DNA of 64,000 nucleotides. Source: Virgibacillus litoralis. GTDB taxonomy: Bacteria > Bacillota > Bacilli > Bacillales > Amphibacillaceae. Position numbers and translations under genes: made by a program. Within the stretch, counting starts at the first letter, position 1. Every line of letters starts with the position of its first letter. The stretch spans positions 150,909 to 214,908 of the forward strand of contig NZ_JAGGKK010000004.1 in assembly GCF_017873675.1 (NCBI RefSeq). Direction: 5' to 3'. The notes beneath the pieces were generated by a model, which saw nothing but the letters and a program-made list of their open reading frames with translations, had not been told where the DNA came from and ran no database searches. Below, piece after piece: positions 36,501 to 44,620 of this stretch.

Positions 36501-36584
36501 TGAAAGTATAAATCCTTACTTACTGTATAAGTGCAACTAAGCCTTATTTATTTTAAGGATTGGCGATAAACCAAGTTTTCTAAT
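36501..36584 (-). repeat. Dispersed intergenic repeat, copy E
   Basis: On the minus strand TTAGAAAACTTGGTTTATCG is followed by AAGGCTTAGTTGCACTTATA and CAGTAAGTAAGGATTTATAC. It is the only minus-strand copy in the window. Confidence 0.78.
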
Positions 36585-36591
36585 ATTTCAT

Positions 36592-37758
36592 TTATATTCT
36601 TTTCCGACTATAGAACAGGACTAATAAACTTAAAACAATTATGATCGCCGTGATAACTAACATAGGGAAATAATCACCAAACATTGAATTTGCCTTAATA
36701 TCCTTATTCACAGTACTAGACTCATTAAGCTTTACTCGTTTAGGGAACTTATCAAGATGGTACGAATTAATAATAGTACCATCCTCGCTTACAATATCCA
36801 AAGTCCCATCCGCATTCACTTCTCTATTCACCTGTTCACCCTTCATATGGGTATATCTCAATTCTTCAGATGTTTTATATGTTTGTTCTCCAGCTTTAAA
36901 TGTAGTCCCTTTGGCAACGCTGGATTGCTCAAAGTTTTCAAATCCATAGTTAAGCAGATTTTTAGTATCATTGTATGAAGCGGACGACCGATTACTATTC
37001 AAAGTAATTACAATGAGATTCAAATCATTTCTCTTTGCTGTAGTTGCAAGAGTAAAACCGGACTTACTTACATATCCTGTTTTTCCACCTGTAGCACCTT
37101 TATACGGAATAACTTGCCTAACTAATTTATGATGTTTCAAGAGGGTTGTATCCCAAGACTCACCATGCCATTCCAATTCTACTGTACCAAAAATATCCCG
37201 AAATATTTGGTTTTCCATAGCATATTTTGTAATTTTTGCTAAATCTTCAGCTGTAGTAACATGATTTGGATCAAAAAGACCATGAGGATTTTCAAAATGT
37301 GTATGTTGTACACCAATTTCATTTTTTAAATATGCATTTAAGTCCGATGAGAATTGTTCTACATTCCCGCTTAAGTGTTCTGCAATAGCCACACCAGCAT
37401 CGTTACCAGAGTTAATTAATAATCCCTGAACAAGCTTTTTAAGTTTAACTTGTTCCCCTTCATTCAAAAAAACGCTTGTACCTTCTTCATCGCTAGCGTT
37501 CTCACTTACAGTTACAACATCATCCAAGTCACCTATCTCTATTGCATAGATTGCGGTTGCGATTTTGGTAAGACTCGCTGGATACATGGATGATTTGGCA
37601 CTTTTTTCATAAAGTACAGTACCAGTTTCTGAATCCATTACAATTGCAGCTTCGCTAACCACAGATGGCCGCTCCTCACCAGATCCAGCATGTGCATATG
37701 CCAGGGATGGTGAACTTAAGATTACGATGCCCACTACGAATAAGATGATTCTATTCAC
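36592..37758 (-). CDS. D-alanyl-D-alanine carboxypeptidase (DacF-like, peptidase S11)
   Basis: The 388-residue precursor has a signal peptide (cut near AYAHA). The penicillin-binding motifs are Ser62-x-x-Lys65 (ASLTK), Ser117-Gly-Asn (INSGND) and Lys226-Thr-Gly (GGKTGYV). A C-terminal transmembrane anchor (about 362-383) ends in basic residues. It trims the terminal D-Ala from peptidoglycan peptides outside the membrane. It is monocistronic. Its relation to dacF of the spoIIA operon cannot be settled because the neighbours differ. Confidence 0.92.
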   Translation of the reverse strand: MNRIILFVVGIVILSSPSLAYAHAGSGEERPSVVSEAAIVMDSETGTVLYEKSAKSSMYPASLTKIATAIYAIEIGDLDDVVTVSENASDEEGTSVFLNEGEQVKLKKLVQGLLINSGNDAGVAIAEHLSGNVEQFSSDLNAYLKNEIGVQHTHFENPHGLFDPNHVTTAEDLAKITKYAMENQIFRDIFGTVELEWHGESWDTTLLKHHKLVRQVIPYKGATGGKTGYVSKSGFTLATTAKRNDLNLIVITLNSNRSSASYNDTKNLLNYGFENFEQSSVAKGTTFKAGEQTYKTSEELRYTHMKGEQVNREVNADGTLDIVSEDGTIINSYHLDKFPKRVKLNESSTVNKDIKANSMFGDYFPMLVITAIIIVLSLLVLFYSRKRI

Positions 37759-38077
37759 AATTACACCTGCTTCTTAGTTGATATATATTTTTATTGTATA
37801 TTATTTTCACTGATAATTTGTCCTGATTAATTAATTGTTATTTGATTGTAACAGGAAAATAAAGGAAGAATATCAGCTTTGTTAAAAGGACACGCAATGA
37901 TTTACATAGTCTTGGGTGACCACGAGATATTAGGAAAAACGTAAATGTATTTCTAAGCTTTACTGAAGTTAACTGAACGTCACTGAGTCCACTGAGTGTT
38001 ACTCACGGTTCAGTATGCCGTTTGGGCAATAAAAAAATGACTGTTAGTGTATTAGGAAACAATTGGGAGGATTTAAA
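37759..38077. promoter_or_regulatory. Upstream region of the amidohydrolase operon with 10-bp-phased ACTGA repeats
   Basis: No gene is present. ACTGA occurs at 37962, 37972, 37982 and 37991, with ACTCA at 38001, so once per helical turn. The outer part also forms an inverted repeat, ACTGAACGT (37972) with ACGGTTCAGT (38005). This looks like a regulator binding region for the downstream operon. Confidence 0.5.
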
Positions 38078-39145
38078 ATGAATAACAACCAGCAATCGCC
38101 AAAAAAAAGAATAATTGACGTTGATATCCATGAAAGTGTCCTGTACAAAGACCTGTTTAAGTATTTAGACAATCCTTACAGAAGGTATATTGAGGATGCT
38201 AATTGGATTCAAGAGAAACATTTACCCTATACACAACCTTCAGTAGCAGGTGTGAATCGTGCTGACGCGAAAACACCAGATGGTGGAATAGCAGGGTCTG
38301 ATCTACCCTTTATGCAGGAACAACTGCTTGATGACATTGGTCATGAGTATGGTATTCTAACCGGTGCTCTTGATCCTTCACCATCATCGATGCACGGATG
38401 GTATGAGATGGCGACCGCATTAGCTTCCGCCTATAATGATTGGCAAATAGAGAATTGGTTAGACAAAGACGAGCGCTTGTACGGTTCTGTTCACATTAAC
38501 GCTGAAGACCCAAGTGGAGCAGTTCGTGAAATAGAACGAGTCGGGTCACATCCGAAAATGGTTCAAATATTGCTGCCTATTGATGATAAGATGTGGGGCG
38601 ATCCTTATTTTCACCCCATATATGAAGCTGCCGAAAAACACGATTTGATGATCGGCATGCATCACAATGAGCCACCCATTTATTATGGTAAATGGCCAAG
38701 ATACTTTATAGAATGGCACAGTCTTCTGCCAACAACACACATGATGATGGTCACAAATATGATTTTCAATGGTGTCTTCAAAAAGTTCCCAAACCTTAAA
38801 CTTATGATGATTGAAGGCGGCTTTACTTTTGTTCCTCACTTAATGTGGAAGCTTGATCAGCAGTATAATGACCTTCGTCACGAAGTACCATGGATTAAGA
38901 GAAAGCCCAGCGACATCATGAAAGAACATATTCGATTTTGCACCCAGCCATCAGAAGAATTAAATAAAAAAGATTTCTTATCCGTAATTGATCAGATGGG
39001 TTCAGAAGAAATGATCTGCTTTGCGACGGATTACCCGCATTGGGATTTTGACTCGCCACATCGCGCCATACCAAATTTTGACCCTGATCTAAAGAAAAAG
39101 CTATTTTCCGAAAACGCCAGAGCATTTTATCCAAAATTAAAATAG
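38078..39145 (+). CDS. Amidohydrolase family protein (Amidohydro_2)
   Basis: The 355-residue TIM-barrel protein starts with the metal-site motif DVDIHESVL in place of the usual D-x-H pair. Later it shows IGMHHNEPPIYYG, MIEGGFTFVPHLMWKLDQ and CFATDYPHWDFDSP, all typical of amidohydrolase 2 hydrolases and decarboxylases such as ACMSD relatives. It probably acts on an aromatic or cyclic acid. The ATG at 38078 follows GGGAGG. It is the first gene of an operon with a Rieske ferredoxin, a reductase and an aldehyde dehydrogenase. Confidence 0.85.
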   Translation: MNNNQQSPKKRIIDVDIHESVLYKDLFKYLDNPYRRYIEDANWIQEKHLPYTQPSVAGVNRADAKTPDGGIAGSDLPFMQEQLLDDIGHEYGILTGALDPSPSSMHGWYEMATALASAYNDWQIENWLDKDERLYGSVHINAEDPSGAVREIERVGSHPKMVQILLPIDDKMWGDPYFHPIYEAAEKHDLMIGMHHNEPPIYYGKWPRYFIEWHSLLPTTHMMMVTNMIFNGVFKKFPNLKLMMIEGGFTFVPHLMWKLDQQYNDLRHEVPWIKRKPSDIMKEHIRFCTQPSEELNKKDFLSVIDQMGSEEMICFATDYPHWDFDSPHRAIPNFDPDLKKKLFSENARAFYPKLK

Positions 39146-39160
39146 ATGGAGGGATTATAA

Positions 39161-39517
39161 ATGAAGGAACAAACTGTCTGTCACATTGATGATATGCAAC
39201 CGGGGGAACTTAGGGAGTCTGTACTTGGACGAATTGCTATAGTAGTTTGTAAGACTTTAGATGGAGAATTTTATGCATTTACAAATAAGTGTATTCATCA
39301 AGGTGGCCCTTTAGCAAAAGGTAAACTTTGTGGTGCCCCCCAATCTGATAACCCAGGTGAATATACGTTTTTCCAGGACGGAGAAATTCTTCGCTGTCCT
39401 TGGCATGGACGTGAGTTTGACGTAAAGGATGATGGCCGTATGCTAGCTAATCCAGAACGTAAACTGCCAAGCTTCCCGGTCAAAATAGAAAATGATTATG
39501 TAATCGTATATAAATAA
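39161..39517 (+). CDS. Rieske [2Fe-2S] ferredoxin
   Basis: The 118-residue protein has both Rieske ligand pairs: Cys44-x-His46 (NKCIHQGG) and Cys79-x-x-His82 (RCPWHGREFDV). It matches small BphF/MocE-type electron carriers in length. An insertion between the pairs (GAPQSDNPGEYTFFQDG) is typical of some Bacillus versions. It should pass electrons from the adjacent reductase to an oxygenase. The spacing to neighbours is 15 and 14 bp. Confidence 0.93.
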   Translation: MKEQTVCHIDDMQPGELRESVLGRIAIVVCKTLDGEFYAFTNKCIHQGGPLAKGKLCGAPQSDNPGEYTFFQDGEILRCPWHGREFDVKDDGRMLANPERKLPSFPVKIENDYVIVYK

Positions 39518-39531
39518 TTGGAGTGATTTTT

Positions 39532-40524
39532 GTGCATCAAGAACAACACATCCATGACACGACTATTATCGGAGGAGGTCCAGCTGGATTATTTGCGACT
39601 TTCTATGGAGGTATGCGTGGAATGGATATACACTTAATTGAAAGTCTGCCAGATCTGGGTGGACAGCTAACTGCATTGTATCCCGAAAAGTTCATCTATG
39701 ACGTTGCCGGCTTTCCAAATGTTAAAGCCAAGTCGCTAGTTAAACAACTTGAGGAACAAGCATTAGCATTTGATCCCGATATATCCTTAGATACAGCTGT
39801 AACACATGTTGAAAAATTGGACGATAGATTATTTCAAATAACAACAACAAAAGGTGTTTATTTTTCAAAAACAGTAATAATTACAGGCGGAGTTGGTGCC
39901 TTCCAGCCACATCGTCTGCCAATTGAAAATGCTATGGAATACGAAGGTACACATCTGCACTACAGTGTTAATGATATAGAAACATTTCGGAATAAAAGAG
40001 TTCTGATTTCAGGTGGAGGAGATTCAGCTGTTGACTGGGCATTAACGTTACAGTCTGTTGCCTGCGATGTTACATTAGTACATCGTCGTGACAAGTTTCG
40101 TGCCCATGAACAAAGTGTAGAACAATTACAACCATCCAACATTACCTTATTTACTCCTTATGTCATTAATTCTTTATCAGGGGAAAATGGAGAACTGAAA
40201 CAAGTAACAATTGGGAATAAAAACAGTTCAGAGGAAATTAGTTTGGACATTGATTCGCTTATAGTTAGTCATGGATTCAAGTCAAATCTAGGACCTATCC
40301 AGGACTGGGGAATAGAATTAGAGAAAAAATCTATCATTGTCAATCCAAAAATGGAAACGAATATTGATGGTATTTATGCTGCCGGTGACATTACTACCCA
40401 CGAAGGCAAAGTAAACCTGATTGCCCTAGGATTCGGTGAAGGGCCGATAGCTATCAATCACGCAAAGTCATATATTGATCCAAAATCACGAGTTCAACCC
40501 AAGCATAGTACTAGCCTGTTTTGA
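39532..40524 (+). CDS. NAD(P)H:ferredoxin oxidoreductase (thioredoxin-reductase-like, YumC type)
   Basis: The 330-residue flavoprotein has the FAD motif TIIGGGPAGLFATFYGGMRG, a NADPH motif LISGGGDSAVDWALTL and the C-terminal FAD loop GIYAAGDITTHEGKVNLIALGFGEGPIAINHAKSYID. It lacks a CxxC redox pair, as in type 2 ferredoxin-NADP reductases. It should feed the Rieske ferredoxin encoded upstream. The GTG at 39532 is preferred over a GTG at 39523 because GGAG lies 8 bases before it. Confidence 0.9.
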   Translation: MHQEQHIHDTTIIGGGPAGLFATFYGGMRGMDIHLIESLPDLGGQLTALYPEKFIYDVAGFPNVKAKSLVKQLEEQALAFDPDISLDTAVTHVEKLDDRLFQITTTKGVYFSKTVIITGGVGAFQPHRLPIENAMEYEGTHLHYSVNDIETFRNKRVLISGGGDSAVDWALTLQSVACDVTLVHRRDKFRAHEQSVEQLQPSNITLFTPYVINSLSGENGELKQVTIGNKNSSEEISLDIDSLIVSHGFKSNLGPIQDWGIELEKKSIIVNPKMETNIDGIYAAGDITTHEGKVNLIALGFGEGPIAINHAKSYIDPKSRVQPKHSTSLF

Positions 40525-40562
40525 CAGCAAACCGATAGTTTACAATGACAGGAGGATTTTGA

Positions 40563-42035
40563 ATGTATAGTAAAAAGATGTTTATAAATGGGGATTGGAT
40601 CCAGCCACAAAATGACCAAACCCGTGATATTATTAATCCCTTTAACCAAGAAATCATTGCCACAGTCGGCGAAGGTGATAAAGAAAGTGCACAAAAAGCT
40701 ATCAAAGCTGCAAGGATTGCTTTTGATAACGGGGTTTGGCGAAACACTCCTGCCACGGAACGCGGAAAACTTATCTTTAAGGTGGCTGCTTTTATTGAAC
40801 GTGACAAGGAAGAACTAGCTAAGCTAGAGACACTTGATACAGGGAAAACAATAGTAGAAAGTCGTGCAGATATGGATGATATTGCTGAAGTATTTCGTTA
40901 TTATGCCGGGCTAGCTGACAAAGATGGTGGAGAAGTTATTGAATCACCTATTCCTAATTCCGCAAGCAGGGTCGTGCGTGAACCAGTAGGTGTATGTGCA
41001 CAAATCACGCCATGGAATTTTCCATTACTGCAGGCTTCATGGAAGATAGCACCTGCACTTGCAGCTGGTAATACGGTGGTATTGAAGCCTAGTGAAATTA
41101 CACCACTTACTACCCTAAAAGTTACTGAGTTAATCGAAGAGGCTGGAATACCAAACGGTGTCTTTAATTTAGTATTAGGATCTGGAGGTACGGTCGGCCA
41201 AGAGCTAGTTGATAACAAGATGGTCGACCTCGTATCCTTTACTGGAGGTATTCACACAGGTAAAAAAATTATGAAATCTGCAGCCGACTCCATGAAAAAC
41301 ATTGCTTTAGAGCTTGGTGGTAAAAATCCAAATATCGTTTTTGCCGATGCTGATTTGGAAACTGCTTTGGATCAGGCACTTAACGCAGCTTTCTTCCATG
41401 CAGGTCAAGTTTGCTCTGCTGGTTCCAGGCTTATCGTAGAGGATAAAATTCATGATTCATTTGTATCTCAGTTAGCCGAGCGTGTTAAAAAAATTAAGCT
41501 TGGCAATGGATTTGATGAAACGACACAATCCGGACCAATGATTTCAGCCGAACATCGTGAAAAAGTGGAAAGCCTTGTAGCAATTGGGAAAAAAGAAGGG
41601 GCAAATTTGCTGGTTGGTGGAGAACGCCCTGATTCCCCTGAATTACAGAACGGCTTCTTTTACAAGCCAACAATTTTCACAGATTGCACAACAGATATGG
41701 AAATCGTCCAAGAAGAAATTTTTGGACCAGTACTCACAGTTGAACGCTTCACAACCAAAGATGAAGCAATCCAATTAGCTAACGATTCCATCTATGGATT
41801 AGCAGGCGCTGTCTGGACAGAAGATATGCTTAAAGCTAATCATGTAGCTGCTGAACTCCGCATGGGAACCGTATGGATTAACGATTTTCACCCATATTTT
41901 GCCCAAGCACCCTGGGGCGGTTACAAACAATCAGGAATTGGCCGAGAATTAGGAAAACCTGGGCTTGAAGAATATACAGAAGTAAAACACATCTTCCAAA
42001 ACACGAAGCCTGAGCCAATAAATTGGTTTAAATAA
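40563..42035 (+). CDS. Aldehyde dehydrogenase (NAD(P)-dependent, betaine aldehyde dehydrogenase-like)
   Basis: The 490-residue enzyme has the catalytic Glu250 in ALELGGKNPN and nucleophile Cys284 in HAGQVCSAGSRL. NAD-binding QITPWNFPLLQASWKIAPALAAGNTVVLKPSE and the WINDFHPYFAQAPWGGYKQSGIGRELG end complete it. It resembles GbsA-type dehydrogenases, but betaine synthesis partners are absent here, so oxidation of a pathway aldehyde is more likely. GGAGGATTTTGA precedes the ATG. It ends the operon before a strong terminator. Confidence 0.9.
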   Translation: MYSKKMFINGDWIQPQNDQTRDIINPFNQEIIATVGEGDKESAQKAIKAARIAFDNGVWRNTPATERGKLIFKVAAFIERDKEELAKLETLDTGKTIVESRADMDDIAEVFRYYAGLADKDGGEVIESPIPNSASRVVREPVGVCAQITPWNFPLLQASWKIAPALAAGNTVVLKPSEITPLTTLKVTELIEEAGIPNGVFNLVLGSGGTVGQELVDNKMVDLVSFTGGIHTGKKIMKSAADSMKNIALELGGKNPNIVFADADLETALDQALNAAFFHAGQVCSAGSRLIVEDKIHDSFVSQLAERVKKIKLGNGFDETTQSGPMISAEHREKVESLVAIGKKEGANLLVGGERPDSPELQNGFFYKPTIFTDCTTDMEIVQEEIFGPVLTVERFTTKDEAIQLANDSIYGLAGAVWTEDMLKANHVAAELRMGTVWINDFHPYFAQAPWGGYKQSGIGRELGKPGLEEYTEVKHIFQNTKPEPINWFK

Positions 42036-42057
42036 CTTTTGCAAAAAACGAAGTCTA

Positions 42058-42116
42058 AAGACTGCCACAGATGGGTGTATAAGTTTCCTTTCTGTTCTGT
42101 GGCAGTCTTTTTATTT
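42058..42116 (+). terminator. Intrinsic terminator of the amidohydrolase operon
   Basis: AAGACTGCCACAGA pairs with TCTGTGGCAGTCTT across a 26-base loop and is followed by TTTATTT. Confidence 0.87.
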
Positions 42117-42187
42117 GTATTTTATTCACAATATATTGGAAGCCATTTGCCACCTGTAAAAAAGTTATAGTCCGAGGAGGATAAAAA

Positions 42188-42958
42188 TTGATAATCGTAT
42201 CATTAATTTTATTAGGCTTTGTGACAAGTACATATGGAACGATAATAGGAGCAGGTGGTGGCTTTTTATTTGTACCCGTTTTATTAATGTTCTCTGATAT
42301 ATCTCCAAAGGCCGCAGCTGCCACAGGATTGGCAGTGGTATTCCTAAATGCTGTAGCAGGATTACCTGTTTTTTTAAAACAACAGCGTGTGTTACTTCGG
42401 GCAGGAGTGTTACTTGCAGTCGGTGCTTTTCCGGGAACATATATTGGTACGGGCTTGGTAAAATATAGCCCAGACGCTGTTTTCTACAGTCTATTCGCTA
42501 TTCTACTAATCGGCCTCGGCATATTTTTAAGTGTAAAGATGCCCTGTCAAAGGGAAAAACCATCAACCACTAGAGAAGAAATTCAGTTAAAACAAAAAAC
42601 TCCAAGTTCATGGAAACTTTTGGGAATAGGTGGGCTTCTAGGTATTGTTTCTTCATTTTTCGGAATTGGGGGAGGATGGCTACTCGTACCTATCTTAATT
42701 TACGGGTTTGGCTATTCTATAAAAATGGCCACTGCTACTTCCATCTTTTCGCTTGCTCTGTATTCATTGTTTGGCCTGCTCCCTTCCATTACAGATGGTT
42801 TGGTACAATGGCCCATTGTCATCTGGAGCGGTATAGGTGTGCTTATAGGAGCACAAACAGGAGCAATTCTATCAAAAAAGATGAAAAGTGCATCTATTAA
42901 CCGATTACTTTCTGCATTAGTCATTGTTATGGGGGTTTGCATGATTTTTCAGATTTAA
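42188..42958 (+). CDS. Sulfite exporter TauE/SafE family protein
   Basis: The 256-residue membrane protein has two homologous halves with the repeated motif GAGGGFLFVPVLLM near residue 18 and GIGGGWLLVPILIYGF near 163. About eight transmembrane segments are present. TauE/SafE proteins export sulfite, sulfonates or organic acids. The TTG start at 42188 follows GAGGAGG at 7 bases. A terminator separates it from the aldehyde dehydrogenase gene, so it has its own transcript; a link to that pathway is only positional. Confidence 0.88.
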   Translation: MIIVSLILLGFVTSTYGTIIGAGGGFLFVPVLLMFSDISPKAAAATGLAVVFLNAVAGLPVFLKQQRVLLRAGVLLAVGAFPGTYIGTGLVKYSPDAVFYSLFAILLIGLGIFLSVKMPCQREKPSTTREEIQLKQKTPSSWKLLGIGGLLGIVSSFFGIGGGWLLVPILIYGFGYSIKMATATSIFSLALYSLFGLLPSITDGLVQWPIVIWSGIGVLIGAQTGAILSKKMKSASINRLLSALVIVMGVCMIFQI

Positions 42959-43201
42959 GAATTAAATAGCCTTTAAAAAATATACCGTAACCTATCACCA
43001 AGTTGGCCACAGAACTTTCATTCCCTTAGGTAAGTCAATAAACGGACAAAGGTTTTTGTATAGCTAGCTTGATTACGGTTACTTTCATAATGTTCAGGAG
43101 GGAAGTTTTGATGCCAGTTATGAGGTTATTTGATTTATTTAGGATACTTAACTTCTAATGTTTCGTTTATCTTTAACTCACCGTAAAACACGTTTACTTT
43201 A

Positions 43202-43245
43202 GCCAGCAAAAATAACTACCCTCTATCCTGCTAGGCTTATAGGGG
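43202..43245 (-). terminator. Terminator of the holin-like toxin transcript
   Basis: On the minus strand AACCCCTAT pairs imperfectly with ATAGAGGGTAGTT and is followed by ATTTTTG, directly after the stop codon at 43246. Confidence 0.65.
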
Positions 43246-43326
43246 TTACTTTTTTTGGTCTGACAGAACCGCAACAATTAATGACCCAAAGGTGATCATG
43301 AGTACAAGCGTTTCGAATACTGTCAC
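43246..43326 (-). CDS. Putative holin-like toxin peptide (type I toxin, Hol_Tox family)
   Basis: The 26-residue ORF starts with GTG behind GGGGGTGG. It reads MTVFETLVLMITFGS and continues as a hydrophobic helix ending in SDQKK. This is the hallmark of the putative holin-like toxins annotated in many Firmicutes: MTVxxxLxLMIxFGxLIVAxLS and a charged tail. Such peptides insert in the membrane and are usually held off by an antisense RNA. I could not locate the antitoxin RNA, which might be read from the plus strand over the 3' end. It has its own terminator. Confidence 0.75.
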   Translation of the reverse strand: MTVFETLVLMITFGSLIVAVLSDQKK

Positions 43327-43636
43327 CTGGCACCACCCCCTTTCACTTATAAGACAGGGTAGTGAATCGCCATTTATGAAACCTTTATCGTGTATATTTT
43401 GTTGAATGTTTTATCATTAATTTATCATTTCATTCGATACTCTCTGTGAAGTTATATTTATATTTCGATTAATCCGATCACGATTTAAAATACCCTTTCC
43501 TCTACCTTGCCATTTATATATTCTGCAATTTAAAGTCGTTAAGATTTAATAGCCTCCCATAATGTTTTTGATACTTACTTGTTAATATTATTATATATAA
43601 TGATATGGGCAGACCTGCTTGTCCTATTACATTTAT

Positions 43637-43722
43637 TTTAGAAAACCTGACTTTTTGTCAAGCCTTAATGTCGAAAGCCTTAATTGCGCTTATGTAGTAA
43701 AAATGATTTTTACTCTCTTATC
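43637..43722 (+). repeat. Dispersed intergenic repeat, copy F
   Basis: TTAGAAAACCTGACTTTTTG is followed by GTCGAAAGCCTTAATTGCG and CTTATGTAGTAAAAATG. The stem is degenerate but the tail is clear. Confidence 0.7.
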
Positions 43723-43751
43723 TGCTAAAAAAGACTAAGCGACAAAACTCC

Positions 43752-44165
43752 TTATTCTTCCAAGTAAATACATTGGCTTAACGGCGGCGATCCTAGCACA
43801 ATCCAAATCTTGATAAACAGCTCCAACCGCGGCTGGGACACGTTGTTAAATATTTTACTTATATTTGGAGGCTGCATGTCCAGTTGATCAGCCACATCTT
43901 TAATATAGATGTTTTTATTTTTAGCTATTTCTTTAAACCTGTTCTTTACTTTTGGCTGTACATTGTTTTTTATGAATGGATTTACCTTATTAAAATGTTG
44001 TATTTGTTCTACTTTATCCACAATACAACCTACAATAAACTCCTCCGTTGTATAATTGTCATTTCTATTTTTGTCTCTGTGGCGATTTATTAAATTCTCC
44101 AGTTCTGTAATTTCACTTATTTGTTCATATGTATCATCATTTAATTCAATAGTAATTTTTTTCAC
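43752..44165 (-). CDS. HTH-type DNA-binding protein with N-terminal ribbon-helix-helix-like segment
   Basis: The 137-residue protein begins KKITIELNDDTYEQISEI, a strand-helix pattern like ribbon-helix-helix proteins. It ends with an XRE-type HTH (IYIKDVADQLDMQPPNISKIFNNVSQPRLELFIKIW) that has the expected helix lengths. The GTG at 44165 follows GAGGTGA; the longer ORF to 44261 is hydrophobic and unlikely. It is AT-rich and divergent from a 24-codon ORF. The function is unknown; the fold suits a plasmid- or phage-type regulator or an antitoxin. Confidence 0.75.
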   Translation of the reverse strand: MKKITIELNDDTYEQISEITELENLINRHRDKNRNDNYTTEEFIVGCIVDKVEQIQHFNKVNPFIKNNVQPKVKNRFKEIAKNKNIYIKDVADQLDMQPPNISKIFNNVSQPRLELFIKIWIVLGSPPLSQCIYLEE

Positions 44166-44216
44166 GTATAAATCACCTCGCTTTTGGACAATGTATAATT
44201 GAAAGGATGATAATAA

Positions 44217-44291
44217 ATGATTAAAAACAATGATAAAGAAGATGTTATAGAAATAATCCATGAAACATTTGATAAAGGTAGAAATGGGTAA
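44217..44291 (+). CDS. Possible 24-residue peptide
   Basis: The ATG at 44217 follows AAAGGATG. The peptide starts MIKNNDKEDVIEIIHETFDK and ends GRNG. It is acidic in the middle, amphipathic, and encoded 51 bp from the divergent HTH gene; a terminator follows at 44311-44385. I recognise no family. Length and codon use do not prove translation. Confidence 0.4.
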   Translation: MIKNNDKEDVIEIIHETFDKGRNG

Positions 44292-44310
44292 TAAAAATTT
44301 AAAGAATTTT

Positions 44311-44385
44311 GGAGTTAAGCGAATTTACCTTCTGTTTAAAAAGTTAAACTGAGGTATAGTTCCTTAACTCCTTTTTGTTTTAATG
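44311..44385. terminator. Hairpin terminator in the gap before topoisomerase III
   Basis: GGAGTTAAG (44314) pairs with CTTAACTCC and is followed by TTTTTG on the plus strand. The loop is long and A/T-rich. It would end the short transcript of the 24-codon ORF. The rest of 44386-44620 holds nothing recognisable. Confidence 0.65.
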
Positions 44386-44620
44386 TAAACTCCTTATAAG
44401 AATATATTCAATTTCTTCTCGAAAATTCCTTTGTGGTTGATGTACTGAAGATCCTGATTACAGCCTGTACCACTTAAACGATTTAATATTACTGTGTATT
44501 AACACAAGTAGAACTACATCCTTTCTTCAGCAAGGAGGAAGTGCACCAGTGGCATAAAAGCATGGCATAGTAACCGAATCGCGGATAAGCACAACAGTAG
44601 ATGGCAGGAAACTTCTTTCT

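Larger units (their letters stand above)
42959..43751. other. Gene-poor region with a toxin-like ORF and a repeat copy
   Basis: This 790-bp AT-rich stretch holds only the 26-codon holin-like toxin ORF (43246-43326), its terminator and dispersed repeat copy F (43637-43722). Nothing else in it could be supported as a gene. Confidence 0.7.

Noticed and set aside
40563..42035. Glycine betaine synthesis gene gbsA
   Set aside because: No choline dehydrogenase gbsB or GbsR regulator is adjacent, and the gene is in a Rieske/amidohydrolase operon.
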